DNA of 50,963 bases from Elusimicrobiota bacterium. GTDB lineage: Bacteria; Elusimicrobiota; Elusimicrobia; UBA1565. The notes below the pieces were generated by a model. That model made no database searches, was not told where the DNA came from, and saw only the letters and a list, made by a program, of their open reading frames with translations. The stretch is taken from assembly GCA_016196755.1 (NCBI GenBank), contig JACPXC010000066.1, positions 1 to 50,963 of the forward strand, given 5' to 3'. The first letter of the stretch is position 1. Each line of letters starts with the position of its first letter. Position numbers and translations under genes: made by a program. Below, piece after piece: positions 1 through 9,000 of the stretch.

Positions 1-31
1 CGCCCAGACCCTTCCGCCGTTCTCCGTTCCA

Positions 32-91
32 GATCCTCGAATTGCCGGCCGTTCGGCAATTCGAGGATCCACGCGCCCGAAGCGCGTAAAC
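32..91 (+). repeat. Two-hairpin repeat, left copy
   Basis: A perfect 16-bp inverted repeat (32-47 with 54-69, 6-nt loop) is followed after one C by a second perfect hairpin (ACGCGC at 71-76 with GCGCGT at 82-87, 5-nt loop) and the tail AAAC (88-91). A second copy lies in inverse orientation at 50891-50948. The spacing and the second hairpin are conserved between copies. The first stem differs in sequence but is perfectly paired in both. Function unknown. It could be a dispersed structured repeat, a transposon-end-like element or a terminator of a gene outside the window. Confidence 0.75.
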
Positions 92-151
92 TCCACTGTG
101 CCGGTGAACAACTCGCCCCCCAAACCCCGGGAACATGGAGGCCCCGCACCC

Positions 152-180
152 TTGACAACTGTACACTTGTACACTAAACT
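152..180 (+). promoter_or_regulatory. Sigma-70-like promoter with GTAC-N4-GTAC operator
   Basis: A consensus -35 TTGACA (152-157) lies 17 bp from a TAAACT -10 (175-180). Two copies of TGTACA (160-165 and 168-173) fill the spacer and form a near-palindrome, GTAC-N4-GTAC. This resembles the GTAC-N4-GTGC operator known for Pseudomonas putida LexA2. Its position between -35 and -10 would let a repressor block polymerase. The repressor's identity is inference. The site serves the RecA-like gene that starts at 207. Confidence 0.6.
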
Positions 181-206
181 CCCTCCATCACCCCTGGAGG
201 CTCAAA

Positions 207-734
207 ATGGTCCACACCGTCCTCGGCTCGTCCTGGCTCCCGTCCTGGTTCCTTTCCGCCCTCTGCCCCGCCCTCTCGCGCGGCATGAGCGTCCGCTGGA
301 TCGACGCTGGCCACGACTTCGACGGCCCCGGCCTCGACCGCACCGCGCGCTATAGCGGCGCCGACCCGCGCCGCGTCATGGGCCGCGTCCAGCTCGAGCG
401 CCCCTCAGACCCCTTCCAGCTCGAAGTCCTGCTGCGCCACGCCACCCTCAGAGGCGCGCCCACGGTCGTCTCCGACCCGCTGGCCCTCCTCTATGACGAG
501 CGCCTCCCGGAGGAGGACGCCAAGCGCGCCGCGCCGCGTCTCGCGAAGGCCCTAAAAGAGCTGCCCGCCGACTGCGTCGTACTCTCCGTCTCGCGCCACG
601 CCCCGCCTTCGCGGCTGGCGCTCGGCGAGGCCGTCCTCGCGGCGTCCGACCGCGTCGTCACGCTGCGCGAGGAAGACGGCCCCCTGAGCCTGGCCACGCT
701 CGGCTGCGAGGACCTTACCCTAGCGGCTTGCTGA
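207..734 (+). CDS. RecA/ImuA-like protein with degenerate Walker A
   Basis: This 175-residue protein matches the general layout of RecA-fold recombinase relatives. The segment VRWIDAGHDFD (about residues 28-38) corresponds to the usual WIDAGNxFD after strand 2, and RVMGRVQLERPSDPFQLEVL follows as in RadB/ImuA-like proteins. A Walker B-like strand is present (VVSDPLALLYDE, about 87-98). Where the family has GxxGSGKT/S, this protein has GSSWLPSWF, so ATP binding looks lost. The ATG has GGAGG 6 nt upstream and a strong promoter before it. Its 3' end overlaps the convergent gene by 15 bp. A role in DNA repair or the SOS response is inferred from fold and operator. No imuB or dnaE2 partner is in the window. 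Confidence 0.55.
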   Translation: MVHTVLGSSWLPSWFLSALCPALSRGMSVRWIDAGHDFDGPGLDRTARYSGADPRRVMGRVQLERPSDPFQLEVLLRHATLRGAPTVVSDPLALLYDERLPEEDAKRAAPRLAKALKELPADCVVLSVSRHAPPSRLALGEAVLAASDRVVTLREEDGPLSLATLGCEDLTLAAC

Positions 735-1382
735 CTCGAGCGTCGGGTCGTCCCTAAAGCGCACCGCCACGGCCGCGACGCCGTTCTCCACCCTCAATAG
801 TCCCGCGCGCGACAGATAGCCTTCGATGAGGCGGGTCAGGACCGGCCGGGCCTTCTCGCGCGCCGCGGCCAGAGCCGCCGGCTCCGAGGCGTCGCGCTTG
901 ACCGACTCGTAGACCTTGCTCTCCATGGCCTGCTCGAGAGCCCTGCCCGAGCGGTCGCGCAGACGGCCCCAGCCCGGCTCGACGACCGTGGCCTTGTCCT
1001 GCCAGAACAGCTCCGCCGAGAGGACGCTGACCGGCGGGAACTCGACGGCGAGTATCCGCGTGTCGCGGTCGAAGCGGAAGGCCACCGGCTCGGGCGCCGT
1101 GAGGTCGAGCGCGTAGTGCACGCGCCCCGGCACGGTCAGCATCGCCCGCGTCACGCCGAGGTCGAGTCCCATGACGTTCTTGGCGCTCTCGCCCGTCATG
1201 GTCTTCACGAGGTCCACGCGGGCCACGACCAATCTCAGGTCGGGCTGGACCTCGGCCAGGCCCGACACGAATTCGCGCACGCTCAGGCGCGAGGAAACCA
1301 GGTCGACGCGCGCGCGCCAGGCCAGGAGACCTCCCCCCGCCACCGCCGCCGCCAGCAAAGCACCCAAGACCCGGCCTTTCAT
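720..1382 (-). CDS. DUF4230-like membrane-anchored protein
   Basis: This 220-residue protein has an N-terminal hydrophobic segment (MKGRVLGALLAAAVAGGGLL), probably a single membrane anchor, with the rest outside the cytoplasm. The body fits the DUF4230 pattern: a beta-rich part (LRLVVARVDLVKTM..., a conserved DLGV, FPPVSVLSAEL) and a C-terminal helical region rich in Ala and Arg. The biochemical role of DUF4230 is unknown. I chose the ATG at 1382; an in-frame TTG at 1418 would add twelve residues before the hydrophobic segment. The gene is divergent from the secreted protein at 1484, with about 100 bases between them. Confidence 0.55.
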   Translation of the reverse strand: MKGRVLGALLAAAVAGGGLLAWRARVDLVSSRLSVREFVSGLAEVQPDLRLVVARVDLVKTMTGESAKNVMGLDLGVTRAMLTVPGRVHYALDLTAPEPVAFRFDRDTRILAVEFPPVSVLSAELFWQDKATVVEPGWGRLRDRSGRALEQAMESKVYESVKRDASEPAALAAAREKARPVLTRLIEGYLSRAGLLRVENGVAAVAVRFRDDPTLESASR

Positions 1383-1483
1383 CCCACTATAGATACGCTC
1401 GAAGCGTCCCAAAAGCAACAGGTCCCAGCCTCGGGGACCGGGGGGCCCAGAGCGGGGCGCCGGGGCGGTGCTACGATTGTGGG

Positions 1484-3037
1484 ATGCTGATCTCGATCCT
1501 GCTCGCTCTTGCCGCCCCCACCGCCGCCCAAAACCTGCGCGCTACCTTAATCACGCCCGGCGCCCCCTCCGTCACCGTGACCCCGGCTCTGACCGTCACG
1601 GCGCCGCGCCTGACCGTCGCCCCCTTGGCCCTGCCGGCGGCCAGCCTTACCCCGACCCTTCCCGCTCCAGCCATCGTGGCCGTCGTAGCCGCGCAGGCCG
1701 CTCCGGCCCCCCTAGCCTCCTTCGTCCAAACCCAGGCCGCGGCCCAACCCGCCCTCCAGGCCCTGAGCGTCCCCAACCCCTCGGCCTCCGGCGCCCACGC
1801 CGCCGGGGTCTCGCTCGAGGACGCCCTGACCGGGCGCAAGTCCATCGGCGCCGTGTTCGCCGCCCCGGTCGGCCCGGTCAACGGGATCGGCCGCTCGGAG
1901 CCCGCCGTGTCGGGCGTCTCCTACGCCAAGGACATCTCCGCCCGCCAGCGCGCCAGGCTCGACGAGAGCCTGCGCCGCCGCAAGGCCGGCTGGTACCGCG
2001 GCCTCTCGCGCATGGGGATCACGCTGGCCGGCCCCGAGTCCCCCAAGCTCAAGGTGGTCAAGGCCGAGACCCTCTCCTCGAAGGGGCTGGCCGCCGTCGT
2101 CGTCGCCGAGGCCTTCACCGTCGAGTGGAGCCAAGGCCGCACGCGCGGCGGGTCGTTCCGCGTCACCGTCCCCGCCAAGGACCCCGAGCCCGAGTTCCGC
2201 CGCCTGGCCGACCCCGCGGTGCCCGACGCCGCGCAGGTCGTGGTGCGCTTTAAGACCGGCGCCGCCGACGCCGACATCCGCGCCTTCCTCGAGTCGCAGG
2301 GCCTGCGCGTCATCTCCCGGGGCTACGACGGGACCTGGCTGGCCGGCGTCACCGGGCGCGCCAAGCCCGCCGCCGCGGCCAAGCGGCTCCTGAGCGACCC
2401 GCTGGTCCTCTCGGCCGCCGCCAAGCTCGCCGCCTTCGCCGAGGCCGACCAGGCCTTGATCGCCTTCCGGGCCGGCGCCGACGAGACCGCGCTGGCTGAC
2501 GCCCTCAAGCGCCACAAGCTCACCGTCTTGGAAAGGACCCGCGACGGGCTCTGGAGGGTCGGGACCCCGCAGGGGCGCGCCGACAAGGTCCGGGCGGCGC
2601 TGGAGACGGAGGCCGCCGTCCTCTACGCGCGGACCCTCAAGGCCGATTTCCCCGAGTCGCGCCAAGCGATCGTGACGCTGCGGACGAAAGACGAGGACGC
2701 GCTGCGCGCCTTCCTGCGCCACCATGGGCTGACCGTCCTGGACGTCTTGGGCGAGCGGACCTTCCGCGTGGCGGGGACGATCTCCGAGGACGCCGGCGTC
2801 GAGTCGGTCGTGGCGGTGGGCTCGCTGCCCGACGCCGCCGTGGACGCCGCGGCGGCCGGCGCCGCCTCCTACAAGGGACGCCCGTGGTCGGCGACCGAGT
2901 ACAACCTCAACTGGGCGCTCGGCTACGGGTCGCTGGCGCGCCTCGGCGCCAGCGCGGCCCAGTTGGCCCGCTACGAGAGGCTGACCGCCGAGGCGCCGGT
3001 GCGCGGCGGCGGCTTCAACCCTTGGTCGGGAGATTAA
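1484..3037 (+). CDS. Secreted protein with three prodomain-like repeats
   Basis: This 517-residue protein starts with a signal peptide (MLISILLALAAPTAAQ) and about 80 residues of Ala/Pro/Thr/Val-rich leader. Three related segments follow, at about 250-292, 321-365 and 391-433. Each has a strand of type VVVRFK or IVTLRT, a helix (DADIRAFLESQGL, ETALADALKRHKL, EDALRAFLRHHGL), the strand LTVL/LRVI, and a short GTWLAGV-like strand. This resembles the N-terminal prodomain of subtilases such as fervidolysin, but no Asp-His-Ser protease domain follows. The C-terminus has aromatic residues (YNLNWALGYG). Function is unknown; an inhibitor or chaperone for secreted proteases is conceivable. Confidence 0.6.
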   Translation: MLISILLALAAPTAAQNLRATLITPGAPSVTVTPALTVTAPRLTVAPLALPAASLTPTLPAPAIVAVVAAQAAPAPLASFVQTQAAAQPALQALSVPNPSASGAHAAGVSLEDALTGRKSIGAVFAAPVGPVNGIGRSEPAVSGVSYAKDISARQRARLDESLRRRKAGWYRGLSRMGITLAGPESPKLKVVKAETLSSKGLAAVVVAEAFTVEWSQGRTRGGSFRVTVPAKDPEPEFRRLADPAVPDAAQVVVRFKTGAADADIRAFLESQGLRVISRGYDGTWLAGVTGRAKPAAAAKRLLSDPLVLSAAAKLAAFAEADQALIAFRAGADETALADALKRHKLTVLERTRDGLWRVGTPQGRADKVRAALETEAAVLYARTLKADFPESRQAIVTLRTKDEDALRAFLRHHGLTVLDVLGERTFRVAGTISEDAGVESVVAVGSLPDAAVDAAAAGAASYKGRPWSATEYNLNWALGYGSLARLGASAAQLARYERLTAEAPVRGGGFNPWSGD

Positions 3038-3044
3038 TCAAGGA

Positions 3045-4631
3045 CTAGTCGGCCGAGCGCTTGGAGAAGAGGTTCTTCAAGTTGATCATCGGCTTGAGCT
3101 TGGAGATCCGCTTGAGCGTGTTCTCCTCCCCCCACCGATAGACCAAAGTCGTCTGCGCGAAGAGGCCGGGGGTGTTGCCGCCGACCACATTCGGGCCGTC
3201 GAAGAGCAGGAGCTGGCGGACCACGGTGTCCCACATCAGACCGTCGACCAGCCGGATGCCCACGCCGAAGGACAGGCCCACGCCGTCGGCCGTGCCGTTG
3301 GGGTCGGCGATCGCCACGTCGGTCTCGCGCAGGGTCTCGGGAGCCGAGCCGTCGCCGTCGCGGAGCCTCGTGCTCGACTCCGAGAAGATGTTCTTCTGGA
3401 GCCCGGCGCGGATGGCCAGGAGGTCCCAAGGCGTCGTCTCGATGGCCACGCGGATCGGGAACAGCAGGCTCCTCGAGCGCGCCAGGTCGGAGTGGTTGCT
3501 CGTGCCGGCCAGGACGTCGGTGAACTGGAAGCTCTGCTTGATGTAGGTGTGCTCGGCGCCGATGGAGGCCACCAGCATCGACTTATAGCGGTCGTAGGGG
3601 CGCACCCAGGTGAAGTCCGTGGCGATGAACTTCCGGACGTTGGCCCAGTAGCCGTTGCGGTTGGTCGTCAGCGCTCCGCCGTTGGCGCCGGTGCCCTTGA
3701 TCCCCGCCTCGGCCGTCGTGTCGGTGATGTTGCCGCGCAGGGTGACCGACCACAGGGACTCGGTCTCGTTGCGGTGGCCGAACTGGAACAGGCCGCCGGT
3801 GTTGATCATCGGCTCCGAGCGGATATAGCTGTTGGCGTAACCGCCCGAGGCGCGGCCTTCCGCGTACTCCATGTCGAAGTCGGGCAGGGAGGCGTCGACG
3901 ACCATGTGCATCCAGGAGTTGCGGAAGCCGTTCCAGCGCCAGCCCAGGCGGGTGTTGAACTCCTGCGAGAGCCGGTCGAGCTCCATGAAGCCGGGGTTGG
4001 CGGCCGTGGCCGAGTTCTCGAAGCGGTCGTGGCGCACCTGGCCGCCGGCGTTGCGCGCGTAGTTGAAGTGGACGCCCCAGTCCATCCGCCCCCAGGCCCA
4101 GGCGAAGATGGCGTCGACGTAGTTCTGCGGCAGGGCGATGTTGCGGGTCATGGTCGGCGAGCCCGTGATGGTCAAGGCGCTGGTCCCGGTGCCAAAGGGC
4201 CCCGAGGTCGTCCAAAGGCCGGCGGTATCCGCGGCCGCGTCGAGGCCGGTGACGCCGTTGACGCCGCCGGCCGCGATGGCGCCGCCGGGCATCGGCGTCG
4301 GCAAGGAGGTCGCCGAGGCGTTGAAGTCGTTGGTCTGATACGGCCGGCGCACGTAGAGCGCGAAGACCGCCGACTCGCCGATGCTCTTATGGAAGCCGCC
4401 CCACTGCGAGCCGGCCGTCAGCGCCGCGTTGTCGGCGGGCTGGGTTCCCATTTCGAAGAGGCCGAAGTCGGGGGCCGAGCGCAAGAGCGCGGGGTTTGTC
4501 CAGTGGTTGGTCTCGTCGTCGAGCTGCCAGTTGTCGAGTCCGAGGCTCAGGACGCGCGTCGTGGAGGCCGCGGCGGGCTGGGCGGCGACCAGGACGGCGA
4601 GCAGGGCGGCTAGGGGAGCGGTTTTCGTCAT
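3045..4631 (-). CDS. Outer-membrane beta-barrel protein
   Basis: This 528-residue protein has a signal peptide (MTKTAPLAALLAVLVAAQPAAAS). Its body alternates polar and aromatic residues (for example WGVHFNYARNAGG, GWRWNGFRNSW, LFAQTTLVYRW), as in transmembrane beta-barrels. The signature ALPQNYVDAIFAWAWG and the repeated Trp/Tyr strands suggest an outer-membrane channel or surface protein, but I recognise no specific family. The ATG at 4631 is preceded by GGAGGA, favouring it over the longer frame from 4652. It is convergent with the gene ending at 3037, only 7 bases apart. Confidence 0.6.
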   Translation of the reverse strand: MTKTAPLAALLAVLVAAQPAAASTTRVLSLGLDNWQLDDETNHWTNPALLRSAPDFGLFEMGTQPADNAALTAGSQWGGFHKSIGESAVFALYVRRPYQTNDFNASATSLPTPMPGGAIAAGGVNGVTGLDAAADTAGLWTTSGPFGTGTSALTITGSPTMTRNIALPQNYVDAIFAWAWGRMDWGVHFNYARNAGGQVRHDRFENSATAANPGFMELDRLSQEFNTRLGWRWNGFRNSWMHMVVDASLPDFDMEYAEGRASGGYANSYIRSEPMINTGGLFQFGHRNETESLWSVTLRGNITDTTAEAGIKGTGANGGALTTNRNGYWANVRKFIATDFTWVRPYDRYKSMLVASIGAEHTYIKQSFQFTDVLAGTSNHSDLARSRSLLFPIRVAIETTPWDLLAIRAGLQKNIFSESSTRLRDGDGSAPETLRETDVAIADPNGTADGVGLSFGVGIRLVDGLMWDTVVRQLLLFDGPNVVGGNTPGLFAQTTLVYRWGEENTLKRISKLKPMINLKNLFSKRSAD

Positions 4632-4662
4632 GTTTCCTCCGGGCGCCAGCATCGTAACAAAC

Positions 4663-5961
4663 TCATGAACAGTCGCGCTCGAAGGATTTCTCGTCGAAGG
4701 CCTTTCCCAGCCAGCCGGCCAGGACCCGCGCGTCGTCCTCGGCGCTCTTGAGGCAGACCGAGGCGCCCGGCGAAGGCGTCACGTCGAAGAGGATGCGGTC
4801 GCCCTCGAGCTTGGCCTCCCCGAGCTCGAGCCGGCCGGTGCGCCGGTCGATGAGCTGGGGACGGATCCCGCCCGGCCAGGGAGCGGGTCTGAGATCGCCG
4901 GCTGCGAGGCCCGGGACGATCTTGCGCGCCTCGGCCGCGAAGGCGCGCGCCCCGAGGACGGGCACGGTGTAGAGCGCGTTGCGCAGCGCGAAACCGCGCA
5001 CGGCCGGGTCGGCCAGGAGGCCCGCGGCGCGCAGGGCCAGAAGCGGGTCGAAGCGCGTGCTTTGCAGGAAACCCCAGAAGCTCCCCAGGTCGCCGCGCTC
5101 CAGCAAAGGGAGCACGCGCGCAGTGGGCCCGAAGCGCGTGATCTTGGGGTCGCTCAGGTCGGGGTCGCCGTGGACGGCCGCGAACGGGAGGCTGTCGTCC
5201 TGGACGGTATAGACCTTGCCCTTCAAGGAGCGCGGCGCCACGTAGAAATCGCCGGCCACCGGCAGGATGGCGAAGTCGCGGCCGTAACCGAGGCGGTGCG
5301 CGAAAAGGAGGCTCATGGCTCCCGCGGCCGCGACGACGGTCCGGGCCTCGATGCCCTGGGGCTCGAGCCGGAACAGCCCGCCTCGGCGCTCGACGGCGCC
5401 GACACGCCGGCCGAGGGAGACGTCGACGCGCTTGGCCGTGGCGCGCGCGTCCTCGAGGAAGGAGCCGGAGAGCAGGCCGAAATCGACCGCCGGGCCGTCG
5501 GGGGCCTTGAGGGCGGCCAGCGGCACGGCGGGATCTCTCTCCTCGACGACGGCCGGCTCGGCGGCGGCGACGCCGTCGCGGTCGAGGAGGACGAGGCCGG
5601 GGAAGACGGGCTTGAGAGCCTCGTGCCGGCGCTTGAGCAGCGCCACCTCGTCGGCGCCGACGCCGAGCACCATCTTGGGGCAGACCTGCCCGATCCCCGC
5701 GGCCCTCGTCCGCTCGAGGTAGCGCGCGACCCGGCTCGCGGCCTGCGCCACCCGGCGAGCCTTCTCGGGCGTGTAGTTGGTCTCGATGTCGCCGAAGTGC
5801 AGGGTCTGGCTGTTGGCCGTGCTCTTCGAGTTGACCTGGGCCACGGCCGCGTAACGCTCGACGAGCGCCACGCTGGCGACGTCGGTATAGCGGGTCAGGA
5901 CGTGCGCCAAGGCCGTGCCAGTGACTCCCGCTCCGATGATCGCCACGTCGTAGGGCGGCAC
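4663..5961 (-). CDS. mqo: Malate:quinone oxidoreductase
   Basis: This 432-residue flavoprotein is predicted to oxidise malate to oxaloacetate and pass electrons to quinone at the inner membrane. It opens with the FAD dinucleotide-binding motif VAIIGAGVTGTALAHVLTRY. The segment NSKSTANSQTLHFGDIETNY, followed by TPEKARRV, matches the Mqo subfamily known from Campylobacterota (NSKGTxNSQTxHxGDIETNYT). A family-typical C-terminal FAD/substrate region (PQLIDRRTG and TPSPGASVCLKSAEDDA) is present. The start is a GTG without a clear ribosome site. Another 2-hydroxyacid oxidase of the same superfamily is possible but less likely. Confidence 0.8.
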   Translation of the reverse strand: MPPYDVAIIGAGVTGTALAHVLTRYTDVASVALVERYAAVAQVNSKSTANSQTLHFGDIETNYTPEKARRVAQAASRVARYLERTRAAGIGQVCPKMVLGVGADEVALLKRRHEALKPVFPGLVLLDRDGVAAAEPAVVEERDPAVPLAALKAPDGPAVDFGLLSGSFLEDARATAKRVDVSLGRRVGAVERRGGLFRLEPQGIEARTVVAAAGAMSLLFAHRLGYGRDFAILPVAGDFYVAPRSLKGKVYTVQDDSLPFAAVHGDPDLSDPKITRFGPTARVLPLLERGDLGSFWGFLQSTRFDPLLALRAAGLLADPAVRGFALRNALYTVPVLGARAFAAEARKIVPGLAAGDLRPAPWPGGIRPQLIDRRTGRLELGEAKLEGDRILFDVTPSPGASVCLKSAEDDARVLAGWLGKAFDEKSFERDCS

Positions 5962-6036
5962 GCGGGGATGGTATCACAGTCCCTTGACAAGTCGATACTG
6001 CCCGGGCATCTATTAAGGAAGAGCACCCCCCGTCCC

Positions 6037-9000
6037 ATGTCCCCGCTCTTGCCGCCGGCCCTTCTGTGCGCGCTGCTGCTTTCCGCGGCCGCGCCCTCCC
6101 GTCTCGGCGCCGAAGAGCCGGAGGAGACGCCAGCGGAACAGCCCGCGCCCCCCGAGCCCGTTCCCGGGGCGGAACCGACCTTCGAACAGCTTGCCCGCTA
6201 CAAGCCCGACGCCCTGAGCGTATTCCTCGACCAGCATCTGCGCGGGCCCGCCCTCATCGGCTTTAACCGCTTCATCGAGCCGCTCGAGGACAGGCTGGCG
6301 GCCGGCCAGCCTCTCTCTCCCGCCGAACTCACCCTCTATCGGAACATCCTCGACAAGGTCGCCGAACGCATGGCCAAGCTCCAGGAGCGCGGCCCCGCCG
6401 GCGCGGAGGACCGGCTCGACCTGGGCTCCCTGCGCGCGCTGCACGAACGCCTCTCCGGCATCGGCGCGCTGCTCGCGCCGGGTTCGCTCCCCGGGACCGA
6501 CGGCCCCGCGGCACCATCGGGCTCGCCATCGAAGAGCCGCTTCCTGACGACAGCCCACGGCCGGCGCGCGGCCGGCGCCGCGGAGACCCTCGTGCGCCCC
6601 GGCCTTGCCCTGGCGGCGGACGGCGACCGCCTCCGCCCACCGGACGAGCCCGACCCCGGCGCCCGGCTCGCCGGAACGCCGGGGAGGAACACGGTGGTCC
6701 GCCCGGCCGCCGCCCCCTTGTCGCCGGACACCGTCCAAGTGCCGGACCTGCCCGCGTCACCGGCGGAACCGGCCGCCGACTCGAGCTCCTTGGCGGCGGC
6801 CGCCGACGCGGCGCTCGAAGCGCTCGTGGGCCTCTTCGTCGGCCTTCCCCCCGCCGCGCCTTCCGGGCCGTCGGTCCCCCTAGGTCACGACGTCGCCGCG
6901 CTGAGCCGGCATAGCCGGGAGGAACTCCTGGCCAGGCTTTCGTGGCTGACCGAGCGCATGCGGCCGGGCGCCGCGCCGGAGGCGGACGCGGCCCTGAGCG
7001 AGAAGCACGCCGGCGAGCGCGCCGCCATCGAGCGGTTCCTCTACGGGCATCTCGGCGACACGACGGCCAGCCCCGGTCAAGGCCAGGCCGCGGAGGCCTT
7101 CGCGGCGGACCTCTCGGCGGACAGACCAAAGGCGCTGGCGGCGTTCATGCGCCTGCCTCCCGAACGCCGCAACGAAATCCTGCTCGGCCTGTCGCAGTCC
7201 GAATTCCGCTCGCTTGAATGGGGGCTGCAAGGGCTCGACGAAAAGACCTCCGCCGAACTCGCCGGCGCTCGAGCTGACTTCTTCGGGAGGCGGCGGAAGG
7301 CGCTCGCCGCGGACTCCGAGCTCAAGGACCTGGAGGCGCGCCTCGCCGCGGCTCAGTCCCTGCGCTCCACATCGGAACGCAACGCCTCCGACGCATCCTC
7401 CGCCGCGTACGAGGCCTACAGACAGACCTGGGACTGGTGGTTCAAGGACTGGAGCCGGGCGACGGAAAGCCGCGGCTACTGGGCCAATGACGCGCAACGG
7501 GAAGGGGGGCGGCGGGCGGCCGAGGCCGCGGCGCCGCACCAGGCCGAGGCGCAAACCCACGCAGCCGAGGTCGCCCGGCTCGAGGCCGGCATCCGGGCGC
7601 GCGTCGACCTGCTCGGGCGATCTCAGCCCGGCGAGGACTCGGACCCCCGCATCGCCGCCCTGCTCGAGACCCAGCGCCTGGTCCAGGCGACGTCGGCCGG
7701 CCTGCCCTCGGCCCTGCTCGGCGCCGAGGCCGCCCGGAACTGGCTGGGCATGAGCGGGGCCGAGCGGGACGGCGCTCTCCCCGGGCTCAAGCCCGTGGAG
7801 CTGGCCATGCTCGAGGCGCAACTGCGGCGCCTGCCGGCGACCGAACAGACCAAGGCGGCTCTTGCCAGGCTCTCGCTGGCCAGGCTGCCGCCGCCGCTCT
7901 ACCAGCTGTTCCGTGAGGACGCCGCGCGCGACGCCCCGGCCGTGATGGCCTTGTCGCCCGAAGAGCTGACCCGGGAATGGGCCGCCTGGGACCTCGGGCA
8001 AAGGACCCGGGCCCGGGAAGCCGAGGTGCAGCGCAAGCTCGACGCTTGGCTGGCCGCCAATCCGCGCGCCCAGGCGGAGGTGCAGGGGATGATCCAAGCC
8101 GAGCGGGAGCGCCTGAGGGCCCTGCTGCCCGAAGCGGCCCGCGCGGGGTTCGCCGAGCACTTCAAGCCCGTCGTCCGTTGGGACGAAGAGGGGCGAGCGT
8201 CCGTCGTGTTCGCCGCCAGCCCAGAGCTCAAGACCCTTCATTTCCGCCAAGCCCTGGCCATAGGGTTCGTGATCGGCGGCAACGGCGACGAGGGCTACAC
8301 CTATAAACGGCATGTCGCCTTCAGCCGCCCCGAGACCGACGCCGAGGCGCTGGCGTTCTACTCTATGGTCGGCGGCCGGGCCCCCGAGGAGTTCGTCGTC
8401 AACAACTCCTGGTCCGGAGGCCTCGAGTCGACCTACGACGAGACGAAGCTCATCGTCGGCATCCCGGCCCTGGGCGGGAGCCTGCTCCGCCTGGGGGTCC
8501 AGGGTACGCTCAAGGCGATGGGCTACGGCGCCGGGTTCGGCTTGGGGCTGGACGCGGTCGGCCAGGGCGCCGAGAACCTGGACTACCACCGCAAGCATGG
8601 GGAATGGCTCGGCTACGACCCCGGACGCGCCGCGCGCTCGACGGCCCTGGGCGTAGCGCTGGGTCCCTTCGTCGTCGCCAACCCGACCGTCCTCTACCCC
8701 ATGGGCGTGGCCGGTGTCTACAACGCGGGGCAGCAGGCTTACGCGGGCAACTACTGGACCGCGGCGGCCGACCTGGGAACCTCCGCCTTGGCTTTCTATG
8801 GCGCGCGCACGGCCCTGCGCGGGCCGCGTCCGCCCAAGGCGGCCGAGCCGGCCGCCGCGCCCAAGCCGGCGCTGAAGCCCCCGGGACCGCTCGGGCGGGC
8901 CTTCCTGAGCTACAACCTCGCCGTGAGCAAGCTGGTCTACCGCTTCACGGGATACGGGATCCTGCCCAAGGGCATCGGCAGCAACGGCCGCGGACAGCCG

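Noticed and set aside
32-91. Integron attC site as explanation of the two-hairpin element
   Set aside because: No GTTRRRY/RYYYAAC core sites in the right places, and no integrase or cassette array is in the window.
720-734. 15-bp overlap between convergent stops, also seen at 10611-10625
   Set aside because: Overlaps are common in dense genomes; the equal length is probably coincidence.
3492-4613. 373-codon open frame opposite the outer-membrane barrel gene
   Set aside because: Composition is low-complexity and the barrel frame has signal peptide and ribosome site.
5062-6036. Long in-frame extension upstream of the giant secreted gene
   Set aside because: It runs antisense through mqo and lacks a signal peptide; the ATG at 6037 starts a clear one.
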